Assembly (NCBI GenBank): GCA_016214125.1
Contig: JACRPC010000023.1
Coordinates: forward strand, 32,223 to 96,222
Length of the DNA: 64,000 nucleotides
Source of the DNA: Rhodospirillales bacterium
GTDB lineage: Bacteria; Pseudomonadota; Alphaproteobacteria; Rhodospirillales; WMHbin7
Direction: 5' to 3'
In this document: piece after piece, positions 33,793 to 42,403 of the stretch
Position numbering within the stretch: the stretch's first letter is position 1
How the letters are laid out: each line of letters begins with the position of its first letter
Notes under the pieces: generated by a model
What the model saw: only the letters and a program-made list of their open reading frames with translations
Database searches by the model: none
Told to the model about the DNA's origin: nothing
Translations under genes and position numbers: made by a program

Positions 33793-33809
33793 TCCGGACG
33801 TTGTCCGGA
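33793..33809. promoter_or_regulatory. Palindromic operator of tacAT
   Basis: TCCGGAC-GTT-GTCCGGA is a perfect 7-bp inverted repeat just after the cobT stop and 34 bases before the antitoxin gene. TTGTCC within it could also be a -35 element. Ribbon-helix-helix antitoxins of this family repress their operon by binding such palindromes. Confidence 0.55.
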
Positions 33810-33842
33810 TGATAAGGTGTTGGCGACGATGGGAGAGCCGCC

Positions 33843-34127
33843 ATGCCCCAAGCCTCGGTGAAAACGAAAAGCGCGCGGATCGATGTCCGGGTTTCGGCCC
33901 GGGCGAAGGATACGTTGCAACAGGCCGCCCGTCAGACCAATCGAACGGTGAGCGAGTTCCTGCTTGAGGCCGGATTGGCCGCGGCCCAGGATGCCTTGGC
34001 TGACCGGCGCCTCTTTACCCTCGACGCAAAGCGCTGGCAGCAATTCCAGGCTTTGCTCGACCGGCCGCCGCAGGCCAAACCCCGGCTGGCCAAACTTCTT
34101 CGTGAACCGAGCCGTTTTGCGCGCTGA
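33843..34127 (+). CDS. tacA: TacA-type antitoxin (DUF1778)
   Basis: This 94-residue protein has the DUF1778 ribbon-helix-helix (ARIDVRVSARAKDTLQQAARQTNRTVSEFLLEAGLAAAQ, about 10-48) and a C-terminal toxin-neutralising tail (FTLDAKRWQQFQALLDRPP). It blocks the acetyltransferase toxin and represses the operon with it. Its last base is the first base of the toxin start codon (TGATG). Confidence 0.92.
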   Translation: MPQASVKTKSARIDVRVSARAKDTLQQAARQTNRTVSEFLLEAGLAAAQDALADRRLFTLDAKRWQQFQALLDRPPQAKPRLAKLLREPSRFAR

Positions 34128-34627
34128 TGGCGTCGCTGGCTTCGATCGCCCCGCTTTCCTCGGATCACGATCGTGAGACCTTCGCCTGCGGCGACGAGGC
34201 GCTCGACCGCTTTCTCAAGCGCCACGCGCTTGGCAATCAGGCGGCCAACAGCAGCCGGACCTACGTGGCCTGCCGTGGCCGGGCCGTCATCGGCTATTAC
34301 AGCCTTGCCGTTGGTTCCGTGCAGTTGGATTCGGCGAGCCCGCGGGTACGCAAGGGCCTTGCCCGCCACCCGGTACCGGTGATGCTGTTGGCGCGCCTGG
34401 CGGTGAATCGGCGCGAGCAAGGCTTGGGCCTCGGCCAGAGTCTTTTGAAGGACGCCATCTTAAGAACGCTGCAAGCCGCCGACATCGCGGGCATTCGGGC
34501 CATGCTGGTCCATGCCAAGGACGAGGCGGCGAAAGGCTGGTATGAGCGGTTCGATTTCGAGCCCAGCCCCACCGATCCGCTGCATCTGTTCCTGCTTCTC
34601 AAAGATGCGCGGGCGATTGTGGGGTAA
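34127..34627 (+). CDS. tacT: TacT-type GNAT acetyltransferase toxin
   Basis: This 166-residue protein is a GNAT toxin: FACGDEALDRFLKRHALGNQ near the start, LLARLAVNRREQGLGLGQSLL with the acetyl-CoA-binding R/Q-x-x-G-x-G/A loop, and KGWYERFDFEP with the presumed catalytic tyrosine. TacT toxins acetylate the amino acid on charged tRNA and stop translation. It is coupled to tacA by a one-base overlap. Confidence 0.92.
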   Translation: MASLASIAPLSSDHDRETFACGDEALDRFLKRHALGNQAANSSRTYVACRGRAVIGYYSLAVGSVQLDSASPRVRKGLARHPVPVMLLARLAVNRREQGLGLGQSLLKDAILRTLQAADIAGIRAMLVHAKDEAAKGWYERFDFEPSPTDPLHLFLLLKDARAIVG

Positions 34628-34658
34628 ACGAGTCACCGCGCCATTGTGGGAGCAAGCC

Positions 34659-35108
34659 ATGAATCTCACCTTCATCTTCGAAGCGACCGTCTTGGTGGGC
34701 GCGCCGATCGAATTGGGCGACACCGCCAGGGGCCGGGGGCGGATCATTCCCATTCTGGGCGGCACGGTCGCCGGGCCCCGCCTTTCCGGCCGGGTGCTGG
34801 CGGGCGGCGCCGATTGGCAGACCCTGCGCCCCGACGGGGTGGCCGAGATCGAGGCCCGCTACGTCATCGAAAGCGCCGAGGGGGTGGCGATCTCGGTTCA
34901 CAACGCCGGGCTGCGCCACGGACCGCCCGAGATCATGGCCAAGCTGGTTGCCGGCCAGTCGGTGCCGCCCGATTCCTATTATTTCCGCACGGCGCCCCGT
35001 TTCGAGGTAGGCGATCCGCGCTACGCCTGGCTTGGCCGCGCGCTGTTCCTGTGCCAGGGCGTCCGCGAGCCCAACTGCGTGCGCCTCAAGTTCTTCGAGG
35101 TGAGTTAG
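34659..35108 (+). CDS. DUF3237 (UPF0311) family protein
   Basis: This 149-residue protein begins MNLTFIFEATVLVGAPIELG and has the family's RIIPILGGTVAGPRLSGRVLAGGADWQ and PDSYYFRTAPRFEVGDPRYAWL segments. DUF3237 proteins are small beta-barrels of unknown biochemical function. It lies 31 bases after tacT but its codon use and length look like a core gene. It is convergent with the ABC exporter genes. Confidence 0.85.
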   Translation: MNLTFIFEATVLVGAPIELGDTARGRGRIIPILGGTVAGPRLSGRVLAGGADWQTLRPDGVAEIEARYVIESAEGVAISVHNAGLRHGPPEIMAKLVAGQSVPPDSYYFRTAPRFEVGDPRYAWLGRALFLCQGVREPNCVRLKFFEVS

Positions 35109-35126
35109 CCCCGACTTGCCAGATTC

Positions 35127-35193
35127 ACCACCAAGACTCCGAGACGTGCCCATGTCATGTCCGATGCCTTGGTGTCTTCGTGTCTTGGTGGTT
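35127..35193. terminator. Inverted repeat between convergent genes
   Basis: CACCACCAAGACT at 35126-35138 is matched in reverse complement around 35181-35193 (TCTTGGTGGTT), with a further CTTGGTGTCTTCG copy inside. The repeat can form a long hairpin between the DUF3237 gene and the ABC permease gene, which converge, so it may terminate both. ACCACCAAGAC strings of this kind also occur as dispersed repeats in proteobacteria. Confidence 0.45.
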
Positions 35194-35267
35194 CAAGGGC
35201 GTGTCCATTTTTTGAACGTCGCGGCCGAACGCGATGAGGGGCCCAAAGAAGCCCGGCCTTTCGAGAA

Positions 35268-36074
35268 CTATTCCCCGACATTGAGCAGCAGGCCGCGTTT
35301 GCGGGCGATCTGGAACACCCACAGGAACAGGGCGGTTGCCAGCCCGAGATAGAGCAGGTTCAATCCCAGCGCGCCGGCGAACAGGCCCCAATCGAACCGG
35401 TGTTCGAACAGCACGGTGCGCAAGCCCTCGAAGACATGGGTGGAAGGCAGGCTCCAGGCGAAGGGCCTGGCCCAGACAGGCAGCACCGAGACCGGATAAT
35501 AGATGCAGGTGATCGGGGTAAGCGCGAAGACCAGCACCCAGGCCAGGCTTTCCGCCCCCAGCCCGAAGCGCAGGATCAAGGCCGACACCGCCAGCCCCAT
35601 CACCGCGCCGAACAAGAGCAGGTTGAAATAGAAGGCGAGAAGCGGCCAGCCAAGATCGAAGATCGAATAGGCGAAGAGCGGAATGGCCAACAGCGCGGCC
35701 GGCAACAGGCCGACCGTGGTCCGTACCAAGCTCATCGCCAGCATCGAGCCCACCAGCTCGATCGGGCGCAGAGGGCTGACAAACAACTGGCCCAAATTGC
35801 GCGACCACATCTCTTCGAGAAAGGCCAGGGCGACGCCCAAATTGCCGCGAAACAACACGTCCCAGAGCATGACGGCGCCGATGAAAAGGCCGCCGGCCCT
35901 TGCCACCCACGAGGAATTCTCGGCCAGGAACAGGGTCACCAGCCCCCAGACCAGCATGTTGACCACCGGCCAATAGGCCATCTCGAGGACGCGCGGCCAG
36001 GAGCCGCGCAGCAGATAGAGATGACGCAACACCAGGGCGCCGATGCGCCTTAGGGGGGTGGAATGGGCGATCAT
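35268..36074 (-). CDS. ABC-2 type transporter permease
   Basis: This 268-residue protein has six membrane helices and the ABC-2 fold, with the conserved FVSPLRPIELVGSMLA segment and the PVSVLPVWARPFAWSLPSTHVFEGLR segment before the last helices. Together with the ATPase upstream it forms an exporter of the NodJ/DrrB-like class, exporting lipid-, sugar- or drug-like compounds; the substrate is unknown. The start overlaps the ATPase stop by ATGA. Confidence 0.88.
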   Translation of the reverse strand: MIAHSTPLRRIGALVLRHLYLLRGSWPRVLEMAYWPVVNMLVWGLVTLFLAENSSWVARAGGLFIGAVMLWDVLFRGNLGVALAFLEEMWSRNLGQLFVSPLRPIELVGSMLAMSLVRTTVGLLPAALLAIPLFAYSIFDLGWPLLAFYFNLLLFGAVMGLAVSALILRFGLGAESLAWVLVFALTPITCIYYPVSVLPVWARPFAWSLPSTHVFEGLRTVLFEHRFDWGLFAGALGLNLLYLGLATALFLWVFQIARKRGLLLNVGE

Positions 36075-36826
36075 GCCGCCGCCTCGCCCGGTCGCCTGGC
36101 GATGTCGAGGAAGACTTCCTCCAAGGTGGCACGGCCATGCTTGGCGATCAGCGCCGTCGGCGCGCCGCGATCGACGATGCGGCCTTGCTTCAAGATCAAG
36201 GCCTCGTCGGCCAGCCGCTCGACCTCGGCCATGTTGTGCGACGCGATCAAAAGCGTCGCTCCGGTGCGGGCGCGCCAGGCCATCAGATAGGAGCGCACCC
36301 AATCGGCGGTGTCGGGATCGAGCGAGGCGGTGGGTTCGTCGAGCAGCAGCAGCTCGGGCTCGTTCAACAGCGCCTTGGCCAGCGCCACCCGGGTGCGCTG
36401 GCCCGAGGATAGCCGGCCGGTTGGCCGGTCGAGCGCGTGATCGACGGCGAAATCCTTGGCCAAGGCGGCGACGCGGGCGGCGACGTCGGCCAAACCGAAG
36501 AGATGGGCGTAGACGGTGAGGTTCTCGCGCACGGTCAGGCGGTGCGGCAGATCGACATAGGGCGAGGAGAAATTAAGCCGGGGCAGCACCCGGTAGCGGT
36601 GGCGGAGCATGTCGGAGCCCAGAACCTCGACCCGGCCGGCCGAGGGCACCAGCAGGCCGAGCAAGATGGCGAGAGTCGTGGTCTTACCGGCGCCGTTGCC
36701 GCCCAACAGGGCGACGGTCGAGCCCCGCGCGACTTCGAAATCGATGCCGGCCAGGGCCTCGACGGCGCCGTAGTGCTTGGCGAGGCCCTCGACGAGGATC
36801 GCGGGGGAGCGGGCGGAATCGGCCAC
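36071..36826 (-). CDS. ABC transporter ATP-binding protein
   Basis: This 251-residue ATPase has Walker A GGNGAGKTTT (about 41-50), the signature LSSGQRTRVALAKAL, Walker B LLLLDEP and the switch histidine in LIASHNM. It powers the ABC-2 permease that overlaps its end. I use the GTG at 36826, three bases after the stop of the upstream degenerate-EAL gene; longer versions would overlap that gene out of frame. Confidence 0.88.
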   Translation of the reverse strand: MADSARSPAILVEGLAKHYGAVEALAGIDFEVARGSTVALLGGNGAGKTTTLAILLGLLVPSAGRVEVLGSDMLRHRYRVLPRLNFSSPYVDLPHRLTVRENLTVYAHLFGLADVAARVAALAKDFAVDHALDRPTGRLSSGQRTRVALAKALLNEPELLLLDEPTASLDPDTADWVRSYLMAWRARTGATLLIASHNMAEVERLADEALILKQGRIVDRGAPTALIAKHGRATLEEVFLDIARRPGEAAA

Positions 36827-36828
36827 GG

Positions 36829-38091
36829 TCAGCGGCGGCGCAGGGCGCGGATGCCCTGTTGGGTGGTGTCGGCCAGCCGGCTGTCGACATAGCGGCCCTG
36901 GAAGAGGGTGAGGCCCAGGGCCTGGCCGGCCTCGATGGCGGCGTTGTCGTCGCAGCGGCACAGGATGGTGCGCGCCGCCCCGCGCTCGAGGATGAGTTCG
37001 GCCAGCTTGTCGCGTTCCGGTCCCTTGGCGATCGCCTGCATGTCGGGGCTCCAGATCAGCTTGAGCAGATCGGCGCCCAGCCGCTGGCGGTTGACGTAGC
37101 GCAACGCCTGGTGCGACAGGCTGTCGATGCAGACGCGGTAGCCGCGCTCATGCACGAAGTCGCGGGCGAACATGTAGGCGTTCAAGTCGTAGAAGATGTC
37201 GGTGCGTTGCAGTTCGATGACGATGGTGCCGCGCGAGGCCGAGCGCACATTGTCGTCGAACTTCATGAATTCCGGCGACAGCAAGGTGGCGACGTTGAGG
37301 TTGATGCTGAAATCCGAGGTCAGCGTCTTGTCGTCGTGCTTGGAAAGCAGGTAGAGCACCCGGCGATCCAGGGTTTCCGTCATGTGTTGGAACAGCCAGG
37401 GGCTGGAGGCCAGATTGACGTCGGGAATCAGGGTTTCGCGCAGATCGGCGATCGAGACAAACAATTCGGTCGAGACCTTCTGCGGCGCCGCCTTGCCGAC
37501 CAGGGCGCAGACCGATTGGCGGCGCAACAGGTTGGACAGATCGGCCTGGGACAGGGCGTCTTCCACCCGGCCCAGCAATTCCGGGGTGAGCGGCTGGCCG
37601 CGACCGCGCGCCGAATCCTGCTGGCGGGCCGCCGATTCGGCCTCGATCTTGGCGCGGCGCTGCTCCTCGGCGGCGTGCAGCGTTTTGGTGAGCGCGATGA
37701 TCTTGTCGTAGTCCTTGTCGAGATCGAACCAACTGCAAAACAGTTCGCGTTTGCCGGGGATTTCGTCCATCAACAAGGGGTCGTCGGCGAACATGAAGCG
37801 CAGGCGGGTGATCACCGCCTGGGTGTCGTCCTTGCTGCCCGCCTTGTAGATGAAGACGATGTCGGTGTTGGCCAGCGTGAAGATCTGGCCCTCGCCCTTG
37901 CGCACCTGGGGGTCGAAGCCCGAGGCGGCGGCGCGCACATGCTGCTCGCGCCGGTTCTGCACCTGAAGCTTGGAGAGATGCACGAGCACCGCCTGGCGTC
38001 CCTTGCGGAACTTCTCCAGCCGGTAAAGATAGTCGAGCAGCAGGTTTTCCTGCGTCGTAAGGGCTTTTTTGGCGTCGGTATCGGGCGGCAT
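36829..38091 (-). CDS. Degenerate EAL-domain protein (paralog A)
   Basis: This 420-residue cytosolic protein has a charged helical N-terminal half and an EAL-like domain from about residue 195. The EAL motif appears as TELFVSI, and the NLNVATLLSPEF segment matches the family's NLS...L..P.F. The catalytic parts have changed: DDFG reads IDSLS, the KID segment reads KLIW, and the EGVE segment reads CRCDD, while QGRYVD at the end is kept. It therefore probably does not cut cyclic di-GMP but may bind it or a protein. It is followed 33 bases after its close paralog and precedes an ABC exporter. Confidence 0.8.
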   Translation of the reverse strand: MPPDTDAKKALTTQENLLLDYLYRLEKFRKGRQAVLVHLSKLQVQNRREQHVRAAASGFDPQVRKGEGQIFTLANTDIVFIYKAGSKDDTQAVITRLRFMFADDPLLMDEIPGKRELFCSWFDLDKDYDKIIALTKTLHAAEEQRRAKIEAESAARQQDSARGRGQPLTPELLGRVEDALSQADLSNLLRRQSVCALVGKAAPQKVSTELFVSIADLRETLIPDVNLASSPWLFQHMTETLDRRVLYLLSKHDDKTLTSDFSINLNVATLLSPEFMKFDDNVRSASRGTIVIELQRTDIFYDLNAYMFARDFVHERGYRVCIDSLSHQALRYVNRQRLGADLLKLIWSPDMQAIAKGPERDKLAELILERGAARTILCRCDDNAAIEAGQALGLTLFQGRYVDSRLADTTQQGIRALRRR

Positions 38092-38124
38092 GTCCCCGAA
38101 GATACTGAATTTGCGCCGGATGCG

Positions 38125-39465
38125 CTAGCCGCGGCGTGCCGAACGGATGTCGGGATGGGTGTCGACGTTGGGCTGTGAGGGGCATTCGGCCCGGATCGGC
38201 CCGCCCACCACGTTGCGCCGGGACGTGCATTGGGCGACCGTGCAGCCCTTGCTTTTCGGGCACAGCGCCATGGTGACGGCGGCCAGCATGGTGTCGAGGA
38301 AGCGGCCCTGGAACATGTTAATGCCCTGGGAAAGCCCCCAATGGATCGAGGCCTCGGTGTCGCAGCGCGCCAGCACGATGCGCTCGAACCCCACCTTGGC
38401 GATGGTCTCCTTGGCCGAATCGCCGGTCTTGCTGGCGAAGATGTCGGGCAGTTCGGGTACCCAGATCAGCTTCAGGAGGTCGGCGCCGAACAGGCCGGGT
38501 TCGACGAAATGCAGCGACAGCGTGCTGAAGCCGTCGATCAGGATGCGCTGGCCCCTGTCGTGCATCATGTCGCGGGCCCGAAAATAACCGTTCAGATCGT
38601 TGAAGATGTCGACCACCTGGACTTCCGCCACCACCCCGAAGCTTTTTTTGGTGCGGTCGAGGAAGGCGGCGAATTCGGGCGACAGCAGGGTCGAGAGGTT
38701 GAGGTTCAAGCTGATCTGCTTGGGTCGGGTGGCGGCGGGCAGGCCCTCGATCGCCTTCAGCATCCGTTTGTCTAGGGTTTGGCACAGATGCTCGAACAGC
38801 CAGCGCGAGCCGACGAAATTGAGGTCGGGCGCCGTCAGCTTCTGCAAATCGGCGATGGAGACGAAGAATTCCTGGAACGCCAAGGTGCCGCGCCCCTTCT
38901 CGGTGAAGCCGATCACCGATTGGCGGCGCACCAGGGGCGTGACGTCGACATTGGCCACCACCTTGACGACGTCGGCCAGCTTCTTTGGGTCGAGCTGGGC
39001 CTGGGCGACCACCTGCGGCGGGCGCCGGCTGTCCGCCTTGCCCAGCATTTTCTGGCAGAGGCCTAGGAAATTGCTGTAGTCCTGACCCAGCTCATACCAG
39101 TTGTAGAATTGGCTTTCCTGGCCCTCTTCGTAATTGGTGAGCGGATCAAGCTCGAACTGGGCGCGCAGCCGGCCGATGATCTCCTCGGCGTCGAAGAAAC
39201 GCATGCCCTTGCCCAGGATGACGAAATCCTGGTTGGAAAGCACGAAGACCTGGCTGCGGTAGGAACTGACCAAGGGGTCGAACAGGCGAAAGGCCACCCG
39301 CAGCCGGGCCTCGGTGCGGTTGTAGGGCAGCAGCTTGGACAGATAGATGTGCAGCGCCACCCATTCCCACGGGTCTTTCGCCAAGCGCTCGACCGTGTCG
39401 AAGAGCAGCCGCTCCTGGGTGACGTATTCCCGACCTGGTCCGTCGTTTTCTTGCGCGAATGCCAT
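38125..39465 (-). CDS. Degenerate EAL-domain protein (paralog B)
   Basis: This 446-residue protein is collinear with paralog A: both share the RRQSV, FVSIADLQK/R, LNLNLSTLLSPEF/NLNVATLLSPEF, FGADLLKLIW/LGADLLKLIW and FQGRFLD/FQGRYVD segments. Here the EAL motif is EFF, DDFG reads IDGFS and EGVE reads ARCDT, so it too is likely inactive as a phosphodiesterase. A cysteine-containing tail (LCPKSKGCTVAQCTSRR) is unique to this copy. The start is the ATG at 39465. It diverges from a phosphatase gene. Confidence 0.8.
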   Translation of the reverse strand: MAFAQENDGPGREYVTQERLLFDTVERLAKDPWEWVALHIYLSKLLPYNRTEARLRVAFRLFDPLVSSYRSQVFVLSNQDFVILGKGMRFFDAEEIIGRLRAQFELDPLTNYEEGQESQFYNWYELGQDYSNFLGLCQKMLGKADSRRPPQVVAQAQLDPKKLADVVKVVANVDVTPLVRRQSVIGFTEKGRGTLAFQEFFVSIADLQKLTAPDLNFVGSRWLFEHLCQTLDKRMLKAIEGLPAATRPKQISLNLNLSTLLSPEFAAFLDRTKKSFGVVAEVQVVDIFNDLNGYFRARDMMHDRGQRILIDGFSTLSLHFVEPGLFGADLLKLIWVPELPDIFASKTGDSAKETIAKVGFERIVLARCDTEASIHWGLSQGINMFQGRFLDTMLAAVTMALCPKSKGCTVAQCTSRRNVVGGPIRAECPSQPNVDTHPDIRSARRG

Positions 39466-39545
39466 CAGCCCTTGGGCCTTTGCTCTTGACACCTTTCCCC
39501 GTTCCCTAGAGATAGCATCCGACCCGCCCAGGAACCAGAGGAGAG

Positions 39546-40289
39546 ATGGTGGAATACGGCCGTCCCCCCGCCGGCACCCGCGTTTATGCCATCGGCGACA
39601 TTCATGGCCGCGCCGACCTATTGGATTCCATGCTGGCCCTGGTGGCGGCCGATGCCCGTGGCAGCGCGGCATCCCGCAAGATCGCGGTTTTCATGGGCGA
39701 TTACGTCGATCGCGGCCCGGATTCGCGCGGCGTGATCGAGCGCTTGCTGCAGTTCAATATACCGGGAATTGAACCGATCTACCTGAAAGGCAACCACGAG
39801 GCGATGATGCTGACCTTTCTCGACCGGCCCTGGGAAACCGGGCCGGGTTGGGTTTGGAACGGCGGCGCCACCGCCATGGCCAGCTACGGCGTATCGTGCA
39901 ACAGCGACGATCTGGGGCCCCTGGCGATGATCGATCTGGCCCGCGCTCTCGATCGGGCGTTGCCCGATTCCCATCTTGAATTCCTCACCCGCACCGTCCT
40001 GAGCTGGGACGAAGGCGGGCTGATGTTCGTCCATGCCGGAATCCGGCCCGGCGTGCCGCTGCTGCTCCAGGACCCGCACGACCTGATGTGGATCCGCGAT
40101 GAGTTTCTTGCCTGGGAGGCGCCGCACGAGCGTTTCGTCATCCACGGCCATTCGATCACGCCCGAGCCGGAAATCCGCGCCAACCGCATCGGCATCGATA
40201 CCGGCGCCTGGAAGTCGGGCCGGCTCACCGCCTTGGTGCTGGAAGGGGACGAGCGCCGCTTTCTTCACACCGATGGGCCGCCATGTTAG
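39546..40289 (+). CDS. PPP-family metallophosphatase
   Basis: This 247-residue protein has the full set of PPP phosphatase motifs: GDIHGR (about 17-22), GDYVDRGPDS (about 50-59), GNHE (about 80-83) and FVIHGHS. It resembles bacterial serine/threonine protein phosphatases and ApaH-like hydrolases with a dimetal centre. GAGGAGAG precedes the ATG. It is divergent from the degenerate-EAL genes and 32 bases before a UDP-glucuronate decarboxylase, so it may share a transcript with the latter. Confidence 0.9.
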   Translation: MVEYGRPPAGTRVYAIGDIHGRADLLDSMLALVAADARGSAASRKIAVFMGDYVDRGPDSRGVIERLLQFNIPGIEPIYLKGNHEAMMLTFLDRPWETGPGWVWNGGATAMASYGVSCNSDDLGPLAMIDLARALDRALPDSHLEFLTRTVLSWDEGGLMFVHAGIRPGVPLLLQDPHDLMWIRDEFLAWEAPHERFVIHGHSITPEPEIRANRIGIDTGAWKSGRLTALVLEGDERRFLHTDGPPC

Positions 40290-40321
40290 GGTGCGCCGCC
40301 AACATGGGGAGCGGGTAAACG

Positions 40322-41263
40322 ATGGGGCCGGGCAAACGGGTGCTGGTGACGGGCGGCGCGGGATTCCTGGGCTCGCATCTGTGCGAGCGGCTGTTGGCCC
40401 GCGACTGCGAGGTGCTGTGCCTCGACAATTATTTCACCGGCCGGCGCCAGAACGTCGCCCATCTGCTCGGCCATCCGCGCTTCGAGCTGATGCGCCACGA
40501 CGTCACCTTCCCGCTCTATGTCGAGGTCGATGAAATCTACAACCTGGCCTGCCCGGCCTCGCCGGTGCATTACCAGTTCGACCCGGTGCAGACCACCAAG
40601 ACCAGCGTGCATGGCGCCATCAACATGCTGGGGCTGGCCAAGCGCACCCGGGCCAAGATCTTCCAGGCCTCGACCAGCGAGGTTTATGGCGATCCGCAAA
40701 TCCACCCCCAGACCGAGGATTACCGCGGCAACGTCAACCCGATCGGGCCCAGGGCCTGCTACGACGAGGGCAAGCGCTGCGCCGAAACCCTGTTCTTCGA
40801 TTACCACCGCCAGCACAAGGTGCGGATCAAGGTGGCGCGCCTGTTCAACACCTATGGGCCGCGCATGCATCCGAACGACGGAAGGGTGGTGTCGAACTTC
40901 ATCGTCCAGGCGCTCACCGGCAAGCCGATCACCCTCTATGGCGACGGCACCCAGACCCGCTCGTTTTGCTATGTCGACGACATGATGGACGCCTTCCTGG
41001 CGCTGATGGACACGCCCGACGAGTTCACCGGCCCCGTCAATCTCGGCAATCCGGGTGAATTCACCATGCGCGAACTGGCCGAGACGGTCTTGAAACTGAC
41101 CGGCTCGACATCGGCGATCGAATTCCACCCCCTGCCGGCCGATGACCCCATGCAGCGCTGCCCCGACATCACGCTGGCGAAGGCCAAGCTGGGCTGGCAG
41201 CCCACCATCGCCCTCGCCCAAGGCCTGGAACGCACCATCGCGTATTTTAGGGGGGTGCTTTAA
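40322..41263 (+). CDS. UDP-glucuronate decarboxylase (UDP-xylose synthase), SDR family
   Basis: This 313-residue extended SDR has the NAD-binding [12 protein letters not shown] (about 10-21), the catalytic [10 protein letters not shown] and YDEGK (about 141-145), the [14 protein letters not shown] segment diagnostic of UDP-glucuronate decarboxylases, and [10 protein letters not shown]. It turns UDP-glucuronic acid into UDP-xylose, a donor for surface polysaccharides. Its stop overlaps that of the cyclase-like gene on the other strand. Confidence 0.9.
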   Translation: MGPGKRVLVTGGAGFLGSHLCERLLARDCEVLCLDNYFTGRRQNVAHLLGHPRFELMRHDVTFPLYVEVDEIYNLACPASPVHYQFDPVQTTKTSVHGAINMLGLAKRTRAKIFQASTSEVYGDPQIHPQTEDYRGNVNPIGPRACYDEGKRCAETLFFDYHRQHKVRIKVARLFNTYGPRMHPNDGRVVSNFIVQALTGKPITLYGDGTQTRSFCYVDDMMDAFLALMDTPDEFTGPVNLGNPGEFTMRELAETVLKLTGSTSAIEFHPLPADDPMQRCPDITLAKAKLGWQPTIALAQGLERTIAYFRGVL

Positions 41264-42105
41264 GAAGCGATAATACGTCGAGGGGCAGCCCGAAAGAGCT
41301 CAAGATTGATTTTATGTGAATTGTCGAAATGGTGGGGATACATGTCGCAAAATGCGTTGTGATAATTTGCCACCCAGGCGTACTTCGACCAAACGGCGGG
41401 CCTTTGTTTAAAAGCAGATAGCTTTTTTTCGACTTCTTGCTTGTGCTGCATAAGATTCTCGAAAAACGGCCCTTGCTCATGCTCCGCAATCATTATGCAT
41501 TCAAGATAATTGACGAACCATTGGCCGTCGGGGTCTTGAAGTAACACCTGATTCTGGCGGGTCCAACTCTGATCGCCGTAAGCCGATAAATGTTGCTTTG
41601 TTAGCTTTACAGCTTCGCCCGTGAGTACGATTCGTGGATCACGGGCCAATTTGCTTTCAGCACTATGAGCCGCAGTAAGGGCATTACCAATAACAGCAAA
41701 TTCATCAATAAAGGCATCTCCAATTGAAATGCCGCCGCGAACAAAAAGCCCTTTAAGCGCCATATCAAATTGAAAAAGCATCAGGCATTCGAATGCTTCG
41801 CCCAGTTCGATTTCGCCGTCACGCTCAATCGGCCAACCGATGACGATATTGTCTGTAAACGCTTTAAGGGCATATGAATCTTTACCGCCAAAGCGAACCT
41901 GGAGTTCCGCTGGTCCTTGGCGGTCATCCAACCAGAGCCGACACTCCTTCAACGCGGAGTGAATGCGTTCCAATAAAGCCTGCTGTTGGCCGCTTTCTTC
42001 AGCTTCACGGATCAAGTCGGAATAGCCAAGGATATCAATAAATGCGAACGCAGATAGTTGAAGGTTTGGGGCGCTGGATTCATTAAGATAGGGGTTGCGT
42101 GACAT
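41260..42105 (-). CDS. Class III nucleotidyl cyclase-like protein
   Basis: This 281-residue protein keeps much of the class III cyclase pattern: FIDILGYS with the first metal Asp (Asp24), [12 protein letters not shown] with Lys81 and the second metal Asp (Asp85), [11 protein letters not shown], and [13 protein letters not shown] (140-151). The residues that stabilise the transition state in classical cyclases (Asn and Arg of GN-x-x-N-x-x-x-R) are Thr144 and Ser148, so activity or product may differ. There is no membrane or sensor domain. Its base composition is clearly AT-richer than its neighbours, suggesting transfer. It is divergent from hicAB. Related cyclases serve in Pycsar phage defence, but no effector gene is adjacent. 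Confidence 0.65.
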   Translation of the reverse strand: MSRNPYLNESSAPNLQLSAFAFIDILGYSDLIREAEESGQQQALLERIHSALKECRLWLDDRQGPAELQVRFGGKDSYALKAFTDNIVIGWPIERDGEIELGEAFECLMLFQFDMALKGLFVRGGISIGDAFIDEFAVIGNALTAAHSAESKLARDPRIVLTGEAVKLTKQHLSAYGDQSWTRQNQVLLQDPDGQWFVNYLECIMIAEHEQGPFFENLMQHKQEVEKKLSAFKQRPAVWSKYAWVANYHNAFCDMYPHHFDNSHKINLELFRAAPRRIIAS

Positions 42106-42132
42106 GGCGATCTCTACGAAGGGTTGTTATAT

Positions 42133-42151
42133 CGATTTCCAGTGGAAATCG
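42133..42151. promoter_or_regulatory. Palindrome upstream of the cyclase-like gene
   Basis: CGATTTCC-AGT-GGAAATCG is a perfect inverted repeat with 8-bp arms, 28 bases upstream of the cyclase-like start codon and within the shared promoter region with hicA. It may be an operator; no regulator gene for it is evident apart from HicB. Confidence 0.45.
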
Positions 42152-42197
42152 GCTTGTTGTCAAGGTCGATGCCCATCGCCCCCTTGCCTCGCCCGAT

Positions 42198-42215
42198 GTC
42201 AACAGATATGTTGAC
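42198..42215. promoter_or_regulatory. Palindromic operator of hicAB
   Basis: GTCAACA-GATA-TGTTGAC is a perfect 7-bp inverted repeat ending two bases before the hicA start codon. It replaces any visible Shine-Dalgarno sequence, so bound HicB could block both transcription and access to the start codon. Confidence 0.55.
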
Positions 42216-42217
42216 CT

Positions 42218-42400
42218 ATGACCCATGACGAATTTCGCCGTTGGCTGGCCAAGCAAGGCGCGGTGTTCGCCGAGGGCAAGCGTCACACCAAGGTCTATCT
42301 CCACGGCCGCATTTCGATGATCCCGCGCCACGGCCGCAAGGAAATTCCCAAGGGCACGCTGATGGCGATCAAGCGCCAGCTTGGATTGAAGGAGACCTAA
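42218..42400 (+). CDS. hicA: HicA-type mRNA interferase toxin
   Basis: This 60-residue protein has the HicA double-stranded RNA-binding-like fold: FRRWLAKQGAVF, then GKRHTKVYLHGR with the catalytic histidine, and HGRKEIPKGTLMAIKRQLGL at the end. HicA cuts mRNA and tmRNA until bound by HicB. No ribosome-binding site is visible before the start. hicB follows after three bases. Confidence 0.93.
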   Translation: MTHDEFRRWLAKQGAVFAEGKRHTKVYLHGRISMIPRHGRKEIPKGTLMAIKRQLGLKET

Positions 42401-42403
42401 GCC

